From: Sphingobacteriales bacterium
Lineage (GTDB): Bacteria; Bacteroidota; Bacteroidia; Chitinophagales; Chitinophagaceae
DNA length: 64,000 bases
Direction of reading: 5' to 3'
Assembly: GCA_004295245.1 (NCBI GenBank)
Contig: REAR01000060.1
Location: 1-64,000, forward strand
The notes beneath the pieces are model-generated. The model was not told the DNA's origin. It did not search any database and saw only the letters and a list, made by a program, of their open reading frames with translations. The translations under genes were made by a program, and so were the position numbers. Shown here one piece after another: positions 21,232-31,479 of this stretch (its first letter is position 1; each line of letters starts with the position of its first letter).

Positions 21232-21780
21232 TTATTCACCCAAATTCTTCTTCAATTTTTCAAGATCTTTCCAAATAGGGTTTTCTTGTTGCTCGGGCAT
21301 ATCATCCATCTTTTTTAAAATGTCTAATGCCTCTTTACTACAAAATTCACTTCCTATTTCGGCTTCATCGCACATTTTCTGCATTGGAATGCTTAAGTTA
21401 ATAAACTCATATATCCAATCGGCAATATGTAAATGGCTTTCTCCACGGTTTATATAATAAACATCCGGGTCTTCTTCCTGGTTATTCATTACATCGGGGT
21501 CATCCACCAACTTTACCACAATATTAAATTCATCCCATAATTGCAGCGGTAAAGCCGGGCTACCACATCGGTCACAGGTTACATGTAATGCTCCCCCAAT
21601 TTCAAATTTTAGCAATATAAACCCACTTTTTTTATCTAGGGTTAGCTTAATTTGAGCATTACAGTTTTTAAAATCCTGCTCCTGGTAAGCCTCAAAGAAC
21701 TGATCTGTTATTGCGTATTCATATTCATGAATGCCGGGTCTCAATCCCACAAATGCTATGTCATAATCCCTGCGACCCAT
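21232..21780 (-). CDS. DUF177/YceD family protein
   Basis: CDRCGSPALPLQ plus position upstream of rpmF. Confidence 0.85.
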   Translation of the reverse strand: MGRRDYDIAFVGLRPGIHEYEYAITDQFFEAYQEQDFKNCNAQIKLTLDKKSGFILLKFEIGGALHVTCDRCGSPALPLQLWDEFNIVVKLVDDPDVMNNQEEDPDVYYINRGESHLHIADWIYEFINLSIPMQKMCDEAEIGSEFCSKEALDILKKMDDMPEQQENPIWKDLEKLKKNLGE

Positions 21781-21985
21781 GAATAAATACTTTTTAGGGT
21801 GGGCAAAGGTAAGGCAAAATAGCTAAAAATCAGAGTTTCATTTGTAATAATTTATAGATAGTAAGCTACTGGCTTTCAGCTTGTTATTTTTTTTCCTCTT
21901 TTTCAATGTCCGGCTACGCTAAACTTTGTTATTGGGCATCCTTCAAAACATAGCTACTTAGAAAGGTTAATGTAAAATGCATTTT

Positions 21986-22378
21986 ATGAAGCAATTGATA
22001 CCCCTTTTATGGATGTTTTTTATAGTCATATTTTTCTGGCAACGGGCAAATTCTCAAACTAATACAGCTTCAAATAGGTATTGTGGTTGTCAGATAATTA
22101 CTATAAATGATGGTATGCACTCTGACGAACTTGCTGTTTTTGCAGAAAGAAGTGCGGACTATAATAGTAAAATAACATTTAGGTGGATTGAAACCTATAT
22201 AAAGAAGGAGCTAACCTATCTGCAAAAAGGATTTATTATAAAAATAATACCGGTGGCTTTCTATCAAATTAAAGCAGATTGTACTTCTTTAGCAGAAAAT
22301 TTAAAACTAAAGGGTATAACATTTAAAAAAGTAACTGTTTTAAATGTAGATGCTTTGCAATGGGTAGCCCGTAATTAA
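21986..22378 (+). CDS. hypothetical exported protein
   Basis: Signal peptide-like MKQLIPLLWMFFIVIFFWQRANSQ. Confidence 0.55.
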   Translation: MKQLIPLLWMFFIVIFFWQRANSQTNTASNRYCGCQIITINDGMHSDELAVFAERSADYNSKITFRWIETYIKKELTYLQKGFIIKIIPVAFYQIKADCTSLAENLKLKGITFKKVTVLNVDALQWVARN

Positions 22379-22384
22379 AAGCTG

Positions 22385-23194
22385 CTAATACTGTTCCTGC
22401 TCGTTTGGAAATGTTTTGTCTTTTACATCTTTAATATAATGTTGCACAGCACCAGTTATTTGTTCTTGCAAATTCAGGTATTGTCGAAGAAAACGTGGTT
22501 TAAATTCTGTAGTAATGCCCAGCAAATCGTGCATTACTAATACCTGGCCATCGCAATGCCTACCGCCGCCAATACCAATAGTTGGTATGTGTAAGCTTTC
22601 AGAAACCTCTTTGGCAAGCATTGCCGGAATTTTTTCTAATACAATACCAAAGCAACCTGCTTCCTGCAGTAGCAGCGCATCTCTTCTAAGTTTATCAGCC
22701 TCTTCCTCTTCTTTTGCTCTTACATTATAAGTGCCAAATTTGTATATAGATTGCGGCGTTAAGCCTAAATGCCCCATTACAGGTATGCCTGCCGATACTA
22801 TTTTTTTTATACTATCCACTACTTCTTCTCCACCTTCCAGCTTTATACTATGCCCACCGGTTTCTTTCATAATTCTAACAGCAGAGGCTAAAGCAATTTC
22901 TGTGTTAGATTGGTAAGTACCAAACGGCAGGTCTACCACTACCAAACAACGGTTAATGCCTCTTACCACGCTTTGTGCATGATAAATCATTTGCTCTAGG
23001 GTTATAGGCACTGTTGTTTCATGCCCGGCCATTACATTGCTGGCGCTATCACCTACTAAAATAATATCAACACCAGCGGCATCAAAAATTTTTGCAAAAG
23101 AAAAATCATAAGCGGTTATCATGGCAATTTTTTCGCCATTGGCTTTCATTTTCTGTAGGGTATGCGTGGTTATTTTTTTTACCTCTTTTTGCAT
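22385..23194 (-). CDS. panB: 3-methyl-2-oxobutanoate hydroxymethyltransferase
   Basis: [52 protein letters not shown]. Confidence 0.93.
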   Translation of the reverse strand: MQKEVKKITTHTLQKMKANGEKIAMITAYDFSFAKIFDAAGVDIILVGDSASNVMAGHETTVPITLEQMIYHAQSVVRGINRCLVVVDLPFGTYQSNTEIALASAVRIMKETGGHSIKLEGGEEVVDSIKKIVSAGIPVMGHLGLTPQSIYKFGTYNVRAKEEEEADKLRRDALLLQEAGCFGIVLEKIPAMLAKEVSESLHIPTIGIGGGRHCDGQVLVMHDLLGITTEFKPRFLRQYLNLQEQITGAVQHYIKDVKDKTFPNEQEQY

Positions 23195-23258
23195 AGTGGT
23201 TCAGTTAAATAGAAAAAGCAAATTAAAACATAATCTGTTGCGGGGGAGAAAATATTAT

Positions 23259-23369
23259 GAAGCCAGCAGCGGTGCAGGTGGCATCTCCGGTTGCGTCGCA
23301 CCCTTCAGCTGAAGGGTGCGACGCAACGATGGGCTATGATCCCGAACGTTCGGGACTACTGCTGGTAAC
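23259..23369. repeat. collapsed paired element R8
   Basis: 38-bp perfect palindrome GTTGCGTCGCACCCTTCAGCTGAAGGGTGCGACGCAAC 23290-23327; outer GAAGCCAGC / GCTGGTAAC. Confidence 0.95.
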
Positions 23370-23373
23370 ACTA

Positions 23374-24270
23374 TTAAATTATTATTTCTTTCAACCGCAC
23401 TTCTTCATATAACGTATGAATAAGGCCATCTGCCAAACCAATTTTTGGTACAAAAATTTCATCAATTTCTGCCCAGCGCATTACATTCAGGTAAATTTGA
23501 AGTGCGGGTACAATCACATCAGCACGGTCTTCACGCAGGTTATAACGCTGCATGCGTTCATATACCGGAAAGCTGCTTAACTCACGATGATAGTCCTTTA
23601 ATAAATCCAATGAAAGTGGCTTGCCATCTTTTCTTTTACTTAAAGAAAAAACTTTATTGATATTGCCGCCGCTGCCTATTGCCACAATTTTTTTGTAGCC
23701 TTTTGTTTTTTCTTTGATAAAAACTTTTATAGCATCCCATTGCGCATCAACCACCTGATTTTTTAATAGACGAATAGTACCCACATTAAAAGATTCTTTA
23801 AACACTAATTGGTTGTCGTTAAAAAAAGTAAGCTCAGTGCTGCCGCCTCCAACATCTATGTATAAGTAGCTGTGTTCTTTGTCAAGGTTTTCTGCAATAT
23901 GATTCTCGTAAATAACAGAGGCTTCTTCATCGCCGCTGATAACTTTTATTTCAATGCCTGTTTCAAACTTAACCCTTTGTATGATGTGTTGGCTATTGTG
24001 TGCATCCCGCATGGCAGATGTGGCGCAGGCTTTAATATATTTTACATCGTAAATATCTATCAGGTATTTATAGGCCTTAATGGTTTTTACAATCATCTCT
24101 TCTTTGTCTTTAGAGATTTCTTTGTTTTCAAACACATCAAATCCCAATCGTAAGGGTACTCTTACCAGGTTTAACTTATTAAAGTCGGGTTTGCCATTAC
24201 TGTTTTTAACCACATTACTAATTAAAAGCCGTGCTGCATTACTACCAATATCTATTGCTGCCAGTCTCAA
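23374..24270 (-). CDS. Ppx/GppA-family exopolyphosphatase
   Basis: AAIDIGSNAARLLI, YIDVGGGSTEL; adjacent to ppk1. Confidence 0.88.
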   Translation of the reverse strand: MRLAAIDIGSNAARLLISNVVKNSNGKPDFNKLNLVRVPLRLGFDVFENKEISKDKEEMIVKTIKAYKYLIDIYDVKYIKACATSAMRDAHNSQHIIQRVKFETGIEIKVISGDEEASVIYENHIAENLDKEHSYLYIDVGGGSTELTFFNDNQLVFKESFNVGTIRLLKNQVVDAQWDAIKVFIKEKTKGYKKIVAIGSGGNINKVFSLSKRKDGKPLSLDLLKDYHRELSSFPVYERMQRYNLREDRADVIVPALQIYLNVMRWAEIDEIFVPKIGLADGLIHTLYEEVRLKEIII

Positions 24271-24289
24271 GTTTTATATTTTGAGTAGG

Positions 24290-26446
24290 TTATAAAAGCC
24301 CGGCAGGTGCGTCAGTTTCAGCAGGCGTTTTTGTAAGGGTTTCTGTTTCTTCTGTTCTTACTTTACGAAACAGGTAATTATAAACTTCTACCTGAGAGCG
24401 TATTTTGCGGATGCCTTTACCTTTTACGTACCGGTTGTTTAAATCGTTGTCCAAAATTCTGGCTTTCACGTTATCCTCCAACTGAATGTGCAATATATTT
24501 TTCAACACTTTTTTAATACCATTATCAAAAATGGGGCAAGTTACCTCTACACGATGGTCCAGGTTGCGCACCATCCAGTCTGCCGATGATATAAAAACTT
24601 TCTCTTTACCGCCGTTATTAAACACAAATACACGGGCATGTTCCAAATACTCATCAATAATACTAATGGCTGTTATAGGTGCTGTAAATTTGTGGTTTTG
24701 TGTTATCATGCAAAAAATACCTCTTATAATAACTCTAATTACCACGCCGGCTTTAGCTGCTTCATACAATTTTTCAATCAACTGTTCATCCGCCAGCGAA
24801 TTCATTTTTAAAGTAATCGTAGCTGGCTTCTTTTTACGGGCTATCTTAATTTCATTCTCAATTAGCTTTATTACTTCTTTGCGCAGGTTTAGCGGGCAGG
24901 GTATTAGTGTGGTACAACGTTTTATTAACTCTGTGTTTTGTTTGGGTTTTTCTAAAAACAAAAAAAGCTTGGCCACATCAGCCATTATTCTTTGGTTAGA
25001 AGTAAGTAAACAATGGTCTCCGTAAACGCGGGCAGTTTTTTCATTTAAATTTCCGGTACTTACAAAACCATAATGCAATGTTTTAGAGGGCGTCTTTTTT
25101 CTTATAAGGCATAGTTTGGCATGCACTTTCATATTGGGCAACCCAATTAAAACCTTTACGCCTTCCTCTTCCAGGCGTTCTTTCCATTCCAGATTTGCTT
25201 CTTCATCAAAGCGGGCCCGCAGTTCCATCATTACCACTACTTCTTTACCGTTTCTTACCGCATTAATAAGTGCATTAATCACTTTAGATTGAGAAGCCAG
25301 CCTGTAACAGGTTATTTTAATAGTGGTTACTTCGGGGTCAAAAGCAGCCTCACGCAATAAATCAATTACAGATGTAAATGCATGGTAGGGAAAGTTCAGC
25401 ATAATATCCCGGGTAAGAATAATATCTGATACACGTTTAGTTTTAGCCAGTAGTGGGTGTAAAAAAGGTTTTTTACGGTTACTTTTCCTTGCAAACACAT
25501 CCGGAAAATCCATAAAATGCTTAAAGTTATGAATGCGCCCACCCGGTATCAGGTTGTCTCTTTTACTCAGGTTCAGGCGGCGCATGAGGTAGTCTAAAAA
25601 GGCAGGGTTCATGTCTTTGTCATATACAAAACGAACTGGCTTGCCTTTGCGCCGGTTTTTTAAACCCTTTTCTATTTTATCTTTTACAGAAACCGCAATA
25701 TCGCCGTTGTCTTCAATATCCATTTCTGCATCTTTGGTTATTTTAAATACCCAACTTTCGTACTTATCGTATCCAAAATAAGAGAACACAGAAGGCAGGT
25801 TAAACCGTATCATGTCTTCCAGCAGCATAATATGATGCTCACCGGCTGGCGCTGGTAATTTTATAAACCGCCCCAGCACACGGCTGGGAATTTCTATCAT
25901 GGCATACCGGGCAGGTAACGAGTTATCTCTCTTACTCATCAACACCCCCAGGTAAATAGATTTTTCGCGGATGTAAGGAAACTGGTGAATGCTTTCAATC
26001 ATCAGCGGTATTACATTGTCTTCTATCTCTTCTTCAAAGTACTGCTGCACAAATTTTTGCTGATCTCGGTTTAGCCGTTTTTCTGGCACCAAAAAAATCC
26101 GCTCCAGCTCCATTTCTTTTCTAAGCTGCTCCCAAATACGGTTAAATTCGTTTTGCTGCTCCAATACAATCCGCTGAATTTGCCCTAAAATCATTTCCGG
26201 AGACTGCTCCAGATGCATATTCAATTTTTTCTTGCCTCCCTTTACATATTCAATCATCCGTTTTAAGGTAGCCACCCGCACCCTAAAAAACTCATCCATA
26301 TTATTTGAAAAAATGCCTAAAAATTTAACCCGCTCTTTTAAAGGCACATTAGGGTCGGCAGCCTCTTGCAGCACCCGTGCATTAAACGATAACCAGCTGA
26401 TATCTCTTGCAATTGTTTTGCGCTTCATAGTTTCCATTTCTGTCAT
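24290..26446 (-). CDS. ppk1: polyphosphate kinase 1
   Basis: RDISWLSFNARVLQEA, VHAKLCLI, HYGFVSTGNLNEKTARVY. Confidence 0.93.
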   Translation of the reverse strand: MTEMETMKRKTIARDISWLSFNARVLQEAADPNVPLKERVKFLGIFSNNMDEFFRVRVATLKRMIEYVKGGKKKLNMHLEQSPEMILGQIQRIVLEQQNEFNRIWEQLRKEMELERIFLVPEKRLNRDQQKFVQQYFEEEIEDNVIPLMIESIHQFPYIREKSIYLGVLMSKRDNSLPARYAMIEIPSRVLGRFIKLPAPAGEHHIMLLEDMIRFNLPSVFSYFGYDKYESWVFKITKDAEMDIEDNGDIAVSVKDKIEKGLKNRRKGKPVRFVYDKDMNPAFLDYLMRRLNLSKRDNLIPGGRIHNFKHFMDFPDVFARKSNRKKPFLHPLLAKTKRVSDIILTRDIMLNFPYHAFTSVIDLLREAAFDPEVTTIKITCYRLASQSKVINALINAVRNGKEVVVMMELRARFDEEANLEWKERLEEEGVKVLIGLPNMKVHAKLCLIRKKTPSKTLHYGFVSTGNLNEKTARVYGDHCLLTSNQRIMADVAKLFLFLEKPKQNTELIKRCTTLIPCPLNLRKEVIKLIENEIKIARKKKPATITLKMNSLADEQLIEKLYEAAKAGVVIRVIIRGIFCMITQNHKFTAPITAISIIDEYLEHARVFVFNNGGKEKVFISSADWMVRNLDHRVEVTCPIFDNGIKKVLKNILHIQLEDNVKARILDNDLNNRYVKGKGIRKIRSQVEVYNYLFRKVRTEETETLTKTPAETDAPAGLL

Positions 26447-26533
26447 ACAAACCCTTTTACCCGAAGGTAAAGGCGCTTTAACTGCTTGAAATTAAATAAT
26501 TATTAAATCTTTTAGGCACAAAAGACAAATTAT

Positions 26534-26695
26534 GATACCAGCATTTGTAACTCCGGTAGGGCATCGTTGCGTCGCACACTTCAGCTTTTGATATTTTGAT
26601 GTTTCTGGTTTTAATTCTCATTTCTTAAAATAGAAATACTACTGTTGAAGGGTGCGACGCAACCGGCGCTGCGCAAGGTTTTGCTGCTGGTTACC
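26534..26695. repeat. paired element R9
   Basis: Cores 26566-26577 and 26652-26663; outer GATACCAGC / GCTGGTTAC. Confidence 0.93.
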
Positions 26696-26809
26696 ATAAA
26701 GAAAAGGCTTATCCACAGCGGGGTTTAATAAATAGTTTTAAAAACTTCAATTTAATTTTTGATAATTCGCTGCCAATCCCGACCTTTGCCGTCCTAAATT
26801 TTGTACGTC

Positions 26810-27046
26810 ATGGCAAGAGTATGTCAGGTAACGGGTAAGGTGCCGGTGGGTGGAAACAAAGTTTCTCACTCTAATATTAAAACAAAACGCAGATTTTTAC
26901 CCAATTTGCAAACCAAGCGCTTTTTCTTAGCAGAAGAAGATAAGTGGATTACTTTAAAGCTTTCAACAGATGCTATCCGCACCATTAATAAAAATGGTTT
27001 GTATAGTGTAGTAAAAGCGCTAAGGGCTAAAGGTCAACATATTTAA
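26810..27046 (+). CDS. rpmB: 50S ribosomal protein L28
   Basis: MARVCQVTGKVPVGGNKVSHSNIKTKRRFLPNLQ; start corrected from 26801. Confidence 0.95.
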   Translation: MARVCQVTGKVPVGGNKVSHSNIKTKRRFLPNLQTKRFFLAEEDKWITLKLSTDAIRTINKNGLYSVVKALRAKGQHI

Positions 27047-27067
27047 TAGTTTTTAAATTGCATAACA

Positions 27068-27250
27068 ATGGCAAAGAAAGGTAACAGGGTTCAGGTTATT
27101 TTAGAATGCACTGAGCATAAAACCAGTGGTAAGCCCGGCACCAGCCGTTATATTACTACTAAGAATAAGAAAAATACACCTGAGCGTATTGAATTGAAAA
27201 AGTTCAACGCAATTCTTAAAAAAGTAACTGTTCACAAAGAAATCAAGTAA
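27068..27250 (+). CDS. rpmG: 50S ribosomal protein L33
   Basis: [48 protein letters not shown]. Confidence 0.95.
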   Translation: MAKKGNRVQVILECTEHKTSGKPGTSRYITTKNKKNTPERIELKKFNAILKKVTVHKEIK

Positions 27251-27304
27251 TTGGTATAAGCACAGTGTTCCTGTTGTTTTCTAACTACTTCAAATTACAG
27301 ATAT

Positions 27305-27478
27305 ATGGCAAAATCAGCATCAAAAAACGCGAAGATTAAAGACGCTAAGGCTTCAGCAGAAGCTAAAAACTGGACAAAGGTTATTAAAGCCGTTCGCAGT
27401 CCTAAAACGGGTGCTTACACCTTTAAAGAGCAAATTGTGCATAAGGATAAAGTGAAAGACTTTTTGGCTCAGAAATAA
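27305..27478 (+). CDS. DUF4295 family protein (57 aa; absent from the ORF track)
   Basis: Direct translation MAKSASKNAKIKDAKASAEAKNWTKVIKAVRSPKTGAYTFKEQIVHKDKVKDFLAQK; between rpmG and ftsY. Confidence 0.88.
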   Translation: MAKSASKNAKIKDAKASAEAKNWTKVIKAVRSPKTGAYTFKEQIVHKDKVKDFLAQK

Positions 27479-27501
27479 TGAATTCATCTTTGATTGATAA
27501 T

Positions 27502-27537
27502 GAAGCTGTCTTGGTATTAACCACGACAGCTTTTTCT
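27502..27537 (+). terminator. Rho-independent terminator-like hairpin upstream of ftsY
   Basis: aagctgtcttgg-tattaa-ccacgacagctttttc. Confidence 0.75.
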
Positions 27538-27569
27538 GTTTTAATATACTTTAGCATAAAATTGCGCAC

Positions 27570-28529
27570 ATGGGATTTTTAAATAAACTGTTTGGTAAAA
27601 AGGAGAAAGAAACCTTAGACCAGGGTTTGCAAAAAACCAAGGAAGGCTTTTTATCTAAACTTACCAAAGCAATTGCTGGCAAAAGCACGGTAGACACAGA
27701 AGTATTGGATAATTTAGAAGAAGCATTGGTAAGTGCTGATGTAGGTGTAGATACAACTGTGAAGCTGATTGAACGTATTGAAAAAAGAGTGGCAAAAGAC
27801 AAGTACCTGAATACTTCAGAGCTGAATGGCATTTTAAAAGAAGAAATAGAAGGTTTGCTGGTAGATGCCACTGCACATAATCAGTATTCATTTGAATCTG
27901 CGTTGCCGGCTAAACCATTTGTGTTGCTGGTAGTAGGTGTAAACGGTGTAGGCAAAACCACTACCATTGGTAAATTGGCATATAATTTTAAAAAAGCAGG
28001 TAAGAGTGTATTGTTAGGCGCCGCAGACACCTTTCGGGCAGCAGCAGTAGACCAACTAACCATTTGGAGCGAAAGGGTAGGTGTACCAATAGTAAAGCAA
28101 GATATGGGCTCAGACCCTGCCGCAGTTGCATTTGATACTGTACAGAGCGGAGTTGCCAGAGGGGCTGAAGTAATTATTATTGATACTGCTGGCCGATTGC
28201 ATAATAAAGCACACCTGATGGAGGAGTTGAGTAAAATTAAAAGAGTTATACAAAAAGTTATACCTAATGCACCACATGAAGTAATGCTGGTGTTGGATGG
28301 ATCTACCGGGCAAAATGCATTAGAGCAGGCAAAACAATTTACGGCTGCCACAGAAGTATCGGCACTTACTATTACAAAATTAGACGGTACTGCCAAAGGT
28401 GGTGTAGTACTGGCAATAGCCAATCAATTTAAAATACCGGTTAAATTTATAGGTGTGGGTGAAAAGATGGAAGATTTATTGGTATTTGATAAGCATGAAT
28501 TTGTAGATAGCCTTTTTAGTATTAAATAA
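27570..28529 (+). CDS. ftsY: signal recognition particle receptor FtsY
   Basis: VNGVGKTTTIGKLA, DTFRAAAVDQL, DTAGRLHNK, TKLDGTAKGG. Confidence 0.95.
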   Translation: MGFLNKLFGKKEKETLDQGLQKTKEGFLSKLTKAIAGKSTVDTEVLDNLEEALVSADVGVDTTVKLIERIEKRVAKDKYLNTSELNGILKEEIEGLLVDATAHNQYSFESALPAKPFVLLVVGVNGVGKTTTIGKLAYNFKKAGKSVLLGAADTFRAAAVDQLTIWSERVGVPIVKQDMGSDPAAVAFDTVQSGVARGAEVIIIDTAGRLHNKAHLMEELSKIKRVIQKVIPNAPHEVMLVLDGSTGQNALEQAKQFTAATEVSALTITKLDGTAKGGVVLAIANQFKIPVKFIGVGEKMEDLLVFDKHEFVDSLFSIK

Positions 28530-28554
28530 AAAACCTGTACCGGATTGATACAGG
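28527..28554 (-). terminator. probable terminator for the minus-strand gene 28580..29068
   Basis: aaaaaacctgtaccggattgatacagg: hairpin followed by T-tract on the minus strand. Confidence 0.55.
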
Positions 28555-28579
28555 TGGTATTAAGATACTTTTTATGCAT

Positions 28580-29068
28580 TTATTTAAAGGTGTATCGTAT
28601 ACCCAAGCCCCCCCAAACATCAAAATAAGTGTAGCCAACAATATTAAAACTGGGTTGTACATCTAAGCTTAAGTTAATAGGGGCATCTTTAATTTTATAA
28701 TCAATACCCAACACGCCATCAACGCCAATCATTATACCGTTGGCACGGCCGGGGTAACGATCTTTCCAATCGCTGTTCCAAAAACCTACATGGGCTCCGG
28801 GTCCCACATACCATTTTAACCCTGCAGCATTTTTAAAATCGCCGTGGTATTCATACAAGCCGGTAAACCGAAACCCATAATTCCAGAAAGAAGCCAAACC
28901 TTCTAAAGCAACATCTTTACTGGTAAAATGCTTTACACTAATGGCACCGGGGTAAAATTTAACGCCGGCTGCTGTTTTGTAGTTACTGCCTAAAGCCTGT
29001 GCCTGAGCCGCTGTGGTAACAAGTGCAAAAAAAACAAACAATACAAATGCAACTAACTGCTTTTTCAT
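28580..29068 (-). CDS. outer-membrane beta-barrel-like protein
   Basis: Signal peptide MKKQLVAFVLFVFFALVTTAAQAQA; alternating pattern; terminal GLGIRYTFK. Confidence 0.65.
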   Translation of the reverse strand: MKKQLVAFVLFVFFALVTTAAQAQALGSNYKTAAGVKFYPGAISVKHFTSKDVALEGLASFWNYGFRFTGLYEYHGDFKNAAGLKWYVGPGAHVGFWNSDWKDRYPGRANGIMIGVDGVLGIDYKIKDAPINLSLDVQPSFNIVGYTYFDVWGGLGIRYTFK

Positions 29069-29201
29069 ACTTAAAAATTTTGTGAATGCCTGAAAAAATG
29101 ATGCCACAAAATTACTTGCCACAATACAGCAGCTAAAACCTTTTAAATAATTTGTTGGTTGCCCTAAAGGTTTAGTAAATTAGAAATACTAAAACTAATG
29201 T

Positions 29202-30530
29202 ATGAAAAAACTATTACCGCTTTTACTGCTGCTTGTTGGATTACTGCCTGCTTTTGCGCAACAGAAAAAAGCTTTAGTGGGTGGCACTTTAATAGATGGT
29301 TATGGCGGCGAGCCATTAAAAAATTCTGTTATTATTATTGAAGGAAATAAAATTGTAAAAATTGGGCAGGTAGGTGGTGTAGACATACCCAAAGACGCAA
29401 AAATTATTTCAACAGAAGGTATGAGTGTATTACCCGGTTTGTGGGACATGCATGTGCATCTGATGATCAACGGGCACTCTGATTATGGGTATTGGGATAA
29501 GAAATATCCACCGCTTTTTAAATCGGTAATAATGCCTGCTTCTGCCAAGCAATTACTAATGGCAGGTATTACCAGTGCCCGAGATTTGGGAGCACCGCTG
29601 GATGATATTATAGGGGTTAGAGATGCTATTAACGCAGGTAAAATGGATGGCCCTACTTTGTATGTAAGTGGTCCATTTATTCAGCATGAAGCATACCCCG
29701 GCACAGAACAATTCAGATGGGGCGTAAAAGGGGTTGCCGATGCAAGGGCCAAAGTACAACTGCTTGCAAAAGCAGGTGTGGATTGTATCAAACTGATTGA
29801 CCAGGACCAAATGACCATGGAAGAAGTAATGGCGGTTGTGGATGAAGCACATAAACACAAATTGAAAGTAGTGGCACATGCACACCGACCCGAAGAAATA
29901 AGAAGAGGATTGAAAGCTGGTGCAGATTGTTTTGAACATACCGGGTTAGCTACTGCACCAGAATACCCTGAAGATATTATGCAGCTTATAAAAGAACGCA
30001 CTGCAAACAGCGGTAATAAATTATTTTGGTGCCCTACTGTAGAAGGATTGTTTAATTACGAGTACACCATTAACTATCGTGAAAATCTGGATGACCCTTC
30101 CTGGAAATTGGGCTTGCCAGACAGTATTATAAACGATATTAAGCAGTCTATTTCTAAACCGGCACAGCTAGCCTATTTTCAGGCAACACCTTACCGTAAA
30201 CCAACTTTAACACGCAAGTTTAACCAGTTAAAAGAAAGCGGTGTAATAATGTTGATTGGTACAGATAGCGGCATACCCATGAAATTTCACAGCCAAAGTA
30301 CCTGGAACGAATTAGATATATGGGTGCGGGAAATGGGCGTAGATGCCATGAAAACCATTCGGGCTGCTACATACTGGCCCGCCGTATTTCAGGGCGTTGA
30401 TGATAAGATAGGCACTGTTACAGAAGGTAAAATTGCAGATATTATAGCCGTTAAAGGGGATGTGTTACGTTATATTAATTTATTACAACGGGTAGACATT
30501 GTTATTAAAGGTGGTAAACAGGTTAAATAA
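29202..30530 (+). CDS. amidohydrolase family protein, secreted
   Basis: LPGLWDMHVHL, VVAHAHRPEEIRRGLKAGADCFEHTG, IGTDSG. Confidence 0.85.
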   Translation: MKKLLPLLLLLVGLLPAFAQQKKALVGGTLIDGYGGEPLKNSVIIIEGNKIVKIGQVGGVDIPKDAKIISTEGMSVLPGLWDMHVHLMINGHSDYGYWDKKYPPLFKSVIMPASAKQLLMAGITSARDLGAPLDDIIGVRDAINAGKMDGPTLYVSGPFIQHEAYPGTEQFRWGVKGVADARAKVQLLAKAGVDCIKLIDQDQMTMEEVMAVVDEAHKHKLKVVAHAHRPEEIRRGLKAGADCFEHTGLATAPEYPEDIMQLIKERTANSGNKLFWCPTVEGLFNYEYTINYRENLDDPSWKLGLPDSIINDIKQSISKPAQLAYFQATPYRKPTLTRKFNQLKESGVIMLIGTDSGIPMKFHSQSTWNELDIWVREMGVDAMKTIRAATYWPAVFQGVDDKIGTVTEGKIADIIAVKGDVLRYINLLQRVDIVIKGGKQVK

Positions 30531-30553
30531 TAAATATAATAGAAGCAGGCGGG

Positions 30554-30973
30554 TTAATCATATGCTTCTAAATCATCCACCAATTCGTTGTAGTTAATTA
30601 ATAACTCTTCACCTTCTTTGATGGCCCTCAATGTTTCAAAATAAACCCCGTCATTAACTGATTTAATATTGGGCGTGGCAGAATGGTTAAGGTATAACAC
30701 AAGGTCCATCAGTTTAAACCCATAATCTGGAATAAAGTAGTTTTTGTCATCGTATAAACAATAAGTTTCTACCAGTTGCCTGGTATGCGCCGGTAATGCA
30801 TCTATTTTGTCAATGGCAATTTTTTTCCATTTGCCAATGCCTTCAGAAAAAATGGTTTTGCAACCCTTGGGTATATTGGCTATAGCAAATACACCAATGC
30901 CGTGTAAGGGCGATGGCTTTAGCATTACCCAGGTATCTTGTTGCAATTGCTTTAATAATTTTTTACGGGTCAT
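30554..30973 (-). CDS. SET-domain protein
   Basis: SPLHGIGVFA, YLNHSATPN, EELLINYNEL. Confidence 0.85.
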   Translation of the reverse strand: MTRKKLLKQLQQDTWVMLKPSPLHGIGVFAIANIPKGCKTIFSEGIGKWKKIAIDKIDALPAHTRQLVETYCLYDDKNYFIPDYGFKLMDLVLYLNHSATPNIKSVNDGVYFETLRAIKEGEELLINYNELVDDLEAYD

Positions 30974-30975
30974 TT

Positions 30976-31434
30976 TTACGGGGTATTTTTTACAAGATCT
31001 GCCACCACCTTGTCAATAGGAAGGGTTACAGCAGCAGCAGAAAAATCATTCCAATCTATAAACCGAAAGGTTTCTGTTTCACCGGTTTTATCATATACAT
31101 CCATTTGGTGTGCATCAAAATCAAAAACACGGGTGCGAATAGGTGCTTTAATGAGCTCCAGTGCCTCTACATAATAATAAATAGAAATTATCTGGTGGCT
31201 GGGGTTAAACGCACTCATCTGAAAAAAATCGGTAGTATACAAATGCGCTTTAACCAATACTTCCAAATCCATTTCTTCTTTAAACTCACGTTTCAAACAA
31301 TCACGGGTACCTTCTCCAAACTCTAAGCCGCCGCCGGGAAATTTGGTGTAATAATTACCACGTATATATTCATCGCTAACCAATACTCTTTTGTCAGTAT
31401 CTATTAACAGTCCATATACCCTTACGTTAAACAT
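30976..31434 (-). CDS. NUDIX hydrolase
   Basis: Nudix box GGLEFGEGTRDCLKREFKEEMDL. Confidence 0.85.
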   Translation of the reverse strand: MFNVRVYGLLIDTDKRVLVSDEYIRGNYYTKFPGGGLEFGEGTRDCLKREFKEEMDLEVLVKAHLYTTDFFQMSAFNPSHQIISIYYYVEALELIKAPIRTRVFDFDAHQMDVYDKTGETETFRFIDWNDFSAAAVTLPIDKVVADLVKNTP

Positions 31435-31479
31435 GCTTTTATTTTTTTTCTTTTAAAGAACAGTAGCCCGCAAGCGTTG

